The translations under genes were made by a program, and so were the position numbers. A stretch of DNA of 64,000 bases from Pyxicephalus adspersus. Its lineage: Eukaryota; Chordata; Amphibia; Anura; Pyxicephalidae. Below, piece after piece: positions 60,765-64,000 of the stretch (the stretch's first letter is position 1; each line of letters starts with the position of its first letter). The stretch lies in assembly GCF_032062135.1 (NCBI RefSeq), contig NC_092859.1:110415343-110479342 (forward strand), in the 5' to 3' direction. The notes beneath the pieces are model-generated. The model was not told the origin of the DNA. It worked only from the letters and a program-made list of their open reading frames with translations, and did not search any database.

Positions 60765-61210
60765 GCATAGCTGAAGGGGATTCTAGAGGAAGATTAGTTC
60801 CTGACTCAATCCTGCGCTGTCATTGGCTGCTAGGACCTTTCTGCTCACAGTCCCCAGTGCCTGTTGCAGCTTTTAGCTGGGCTAATCTGTGCTGGAGTGA
60901 GCTTTCTTATTTCATGGCCTGTTCCTGACCTATCGTTTGTATGCAGCCTGGACCGACCTATTGCCCGTGACCCCGACCCTGCTTGTGCCTAATCCCTCTG
61001 TACCCCGTCTGGTGGACTTATTGCTCATGTATGACCTTGACTTAATATTGTGGATTTGCCTTGTAGAACTTAAACCGCATAATCTGTGGGCCCCTGGTCC
61101 TCTGCTAGTCCATCCCTAGAAGCCAACCCTTGCGCATTAAGTCTTGAGGGCAGCCGTGTCCTGGAAGATGCAACCAGTCTCCTGAGGCTGAGCAGGGGTT
61201 TGCTAAAGTT
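60765..61210 (+). repeat. Long dispersed repeat, copy 2 of an inverted pair
   Basis: It is the plus-strand counterpart of 56575-57000, with extra sequence in the middle (CTTGACTTAATATTGTGGAT). The open frame at 60937-61119 lies wholly inside it. Confidence 0.75.
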
Positions 61211-61918
61211 GAAGACTGGGGGGTCTTAGATTGGGGGACTGGTGTCTGGTGAGTACTGGTGCGGACCAGGGCCTTACTCTGACCTGAGGTCACTGTTGGG
61301 TCACTTGGGTCACTGTTGTTCACAGGATGTCATTAGGCCTCTTGATTTGCTGTACATATAATGCCAACAACAAACATACAGCTAGATATAGTGTGCATAT
61401 AACTGCAAATAAATGCCTTGTATTTATTCTAGTTTTTAATAAATAGGTAAGTTAACCTCAGATAAACGGAGTATATTCATTCTAATTATCATATAATTTA
61501 CAATTTATAATTGTTTTTCATATAATTTACTTTGGGTAATAGTTATATTGCTTAAACTTTTATGCTAAAATTAAAAATTAATTGCATTTTAAATGTGAAT
61601 TTCCAAAAGTTGGTTTCGACATTTAATGTTTTGAAATGATTTACATTTTTAGCAATTGGTATTTATAAAGATAGCCTAAGGAAAGTTGAATATTAAAAGC
61701 CTTTACAGTCATATGTAGGGTACTGAGTGGAAGGGTCACAACTATAGTCTGTATACACAGTTAGGCTGTATATGTACATTTGTAGACACACACACATTAC
61801 ACATCTCTGAGCTAGTTATCCCTTCCTCTATATCCATTTTCCCATGGCGGCAACAGTGCTGAGTGGTGTTGCACCTCAAGATTGTTTATGAATATGTAAA
61901 TAGATATGTATATGTATA
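61211..61918. other. Intergenic, nothing recognised
   Basis: AT-rich; ends in ATATGTATATGTATA at the second gap. Confidence 0.4.
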
Positions 61919-62858
61919 NNNNNNNNNNNNNNNNNNNNNNNNNNNNNNNNNNNNNNNNNNNNNNNNNNNNNNNNNNNNNNNNNNNNNNNNNNNNNNNNNN
62001 NNNNNNNNNNNNNNNNNNNNNNNNNNNNNNNNNNNNNNNNNNNNNNNNNNNNNNNNNNNNNNNNNNNNNNNNNNNNNNNNNNNNNNNNNNNNNNNNNNNN
62101 NNNNNNNNNNNNNNNNNNNNNNNNNNNNNNNNNNNNNNNNNNNNNNNNNNNNNNNNNNNNNNNNNNNNNNNNNNNNNNNNNNNNNNNNNNNNNNNNNNNN
62201 NNNNNNNNNNNNNNNNNNNNNNNNNNNNNNNNNNNNNNNNNNNNNNNNNNNNNNNNNNNNNNNNNNNNNNNNNNNNNNNNNNNNNNNNNNNNNNNNNNNN
62301 NNNNNNNNNNNNNNNNNNNNNNNNNNNNNNNNNNNNNNNNNNNNNNNNNNNNNNNNNNNNNNNNNNNNNNNNNNNNNNNNNNNNNNNNNNNNNNNNNNNN
62401 NNNNNNNNNNNNNNNNNNNNNNNNNNNNNNNNNNNNNNNNNNNNNNNNNNNNNNNNNNNNNNNNNNNNNNNNNNNNNNNNNNNNNNNNNNNNNNNNNNNN
62501 NNNNNNNNNNNNNNNNNNNNNNNNNNNNNNNNNNNNNNNNNNNNNNNNNNNNNNNNNNNNNNNNNNNNNNNNNNNNNNNNNNNNNNNNNNNNNNNNNNNN
62601 NNNNNNNNNNNNNNNNNNNNNNNNNNNNNNNNNNNNNNNNNNNNNNNNNNNNNNNNNNNNNNNNNNNNNNNNNNNNNNNNNNNNNNNNNNNNNNNNNNNN
62701 NNNNNNNNNNNNNNNNNNNNNNNNNNNNNNNNNNNNNNNNNNNNNNNNNNNNNNNNNNNNNNNNNNNNNNNNNNNNNNNNNNNNNNNNNNNNNNNNNNNN
62801 NNNNNNNNNNNNNNNNNNNNNNNNNNNNNNNNNNNNNNNNNNNNNNNNNNNNNNNNNN
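61919..62858. other. Assembly gap (940 N), probably in a tetranucleotide repeat
   Basis: It is flanked by TAGATATGTATATGTATA on the left and CAGATAAATAGATAAAATA on the right, so the missing sequence is likely a TATG/GATA-type microsatellite. Confidence 0.97.
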
Positions 62859-63900
62859 CAGATAAATAGATAAAATATACCTTAAATAACAGTGGGAGGG
62901 GCATGATGGGCTGGGTTCTGTTTAAGGTCACCTTTCCCATACCAATAAAGAAACATTGGCAACAACAGAATTTGGACCCTTGGCACAATAATACCACAAT
63001 AGTTGCTGGAGCTGTTGCAGCATATGCACACATCGGTAGTTACACTGCTGTGCACTTGTGGGGGACATAATAGCTGTGCTTTTCATGTGAGGAATATGGT
63101 ATGTGCACTCGATCTGTTGAATGTATGTTTTTTTTTTTTTTAAGGACATAATACTTGCTTTACATATTATATTGTATATAGTTTATTTTGTGTGGGGCAT
63201 GTTTTATTCTCAATAAATATAATAAGCATGGTGTACATAAGTGTAATCAGTAAAAACTGTTTTTTATTTTGTGGATGGTGTTGGAAAAATGTGTTAGGTT
63301 GTTTTTTTCTAACTTTTAAATAGGGGGTCATAGCTTTAAAATTGCTTTCTAAAACAGTTAAGAGAGAAAGAAGGAAGCTCTTGTGTGACCTCACTATTTA
63401 CTGAGCACAAAAATTACCTAACACTTCTCTTGTCTTCGCTCTTTAAAATGATTTTGCCAAATGTAAACTGAGCTGGGTTAAACGTCAATTGTGTTCACTG
63501 CAGCTCGGTCTACATGTTTTTAAAGCACATACACTCCTACCACTTTTATCTAAGCGTTTAAAGCCTTACAAATACCACTACACATTTTTAAAGCCCATTG
63601 CACATTTGAACACAATATTGAGTTTTTATGCAAGCATTTACTGGAATTTTATGCTAGTTTTAACCCTGGGGAATTAGTACAGGGTTACTATACAATTTAC
63701 CTTTCCATGAAGGGTTAAATATACAGATTAATAATAAGATGAGACTTTAATGTATTTTTTTTATTTTTATTATACGTATGTTATTTGTGTAACTGTACAT
63801 ATTTACCTTTTTATGCATGTTTTCCCACCATGGAAGGATGATTCTCTGACAGAGTGTGATCCCCAGGCACCAGAGGGCAAATGAGGATAAGTGTCCCCAT
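62859..63900. other. Intergenic, nothing recognised
   Basis: AT-rich sequence. The block at 63440-63600 with repeated TTTTTAAAGC may be a diverged MITE but I cannot define ends. Confidence 0.35.
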
Positions 63901-63904
63901 TCAC

Positions 63905-63995
63905 CTCTAGTACTGATTGGCTGAGAAAAGGTAAACCCTGATGACACTTGAGCCGTCATCAGTGTTTACCTTTTTTCAGCCAGTCAAGGGAGAGG
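63905..63995. repeat. Inverted repeat (hairpin) at the window edge
   Basis: CTGATTGGCTGAGAAAAGGT and AACCCTGATGAC pair with GTCATCAGTGTTTACC and TTTTTTCAGCCAGTCAAGG, with an 8-base loop region (ACTTGAGC). It is probably the centre of a foldback element that may continue beyond the window. Confidence 0.8.
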
Positions 63996-64000
63996 TTCTA

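Noticed and set aside
1..64000. CRISPR arrays, operons, bacterial promoters and phage genes
   Set aside because: None present; intron-exon structure and repeat content are those of a vertebrate nuclear genome.

Overview
This is vertebrate nuclear DNA, AT-rich and crowded with repeats, with two recognisable protein genes, both on the minus strand. The source is most likely an anuran amphibian, probably a ranoid frog. This rests on the amphibian-like character of the urocortin-3 precursor and on the repeat set: L2 and CR1 LINE ends, a tRNA-headed SINE sharing the L2 tail, foldback MITEs and terminal-repeat elements. The species call is inference; no search was possible.

Region by region. (1) 1-8.2 kb: the 5' part of copg2 (coatomer gamma-2) on the minus strand. 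It has seven coding exons with consensus splice sites giving the first 164 residues; the remainder lies beyond the left edge. A GC-rich promoter region sits at about 7.9-8.17 kb. Introns hold an L2 end, MITEs and a 639-bp terminal-inverted-repeat element. (2) 8.2-28.7 kb: no gene recognised. It contains a deletion derivative and a near full-length but broken copy (22.35-24.55 kb) of a transposon encoding a zinc-finger protein of a family I recognise but cannot name, plus Tc1-like relics, SINEs and MITEs. (3) 28.7-29.2 kb: ucn3, an intact single-exon reading frame for prepro-urocortin-3. A candidate 5' UTR exon and promoter lie 11.5 kb upstream at 40.71-40.98 kb; the intervening stretch carries three foldback MITEs and a hAT-type MITE with an 8-bp target duplication. 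(4) 41.7-43.85 kb: a second copy of the zinc-finger transposon, minus strand, with long imperfect terminal inverted repeats. (5) 44-64 kb: no gene recognised. It holds diverged and full-length SINEs, a CR1 fragment, microsatellites, an inverted pair of a longer repeat family and two assembly gaps (985 and 940 N).

The two genes are not known to act together: copg2 serves COPI vesicle transport, ucn3 encodes a secreted CRH-receptor-2 ligand. Their proximity is a synteny point worth checking, since in human they lie on different chromosomes. The best candidate for a little-described system is the zinc-finger transposon family. Its conserved acidic residues look like a D-D-E nuclease triad, one copy has a CRE plus TATA promoter just inside its end, and a deletion derivative lies next to copg2.
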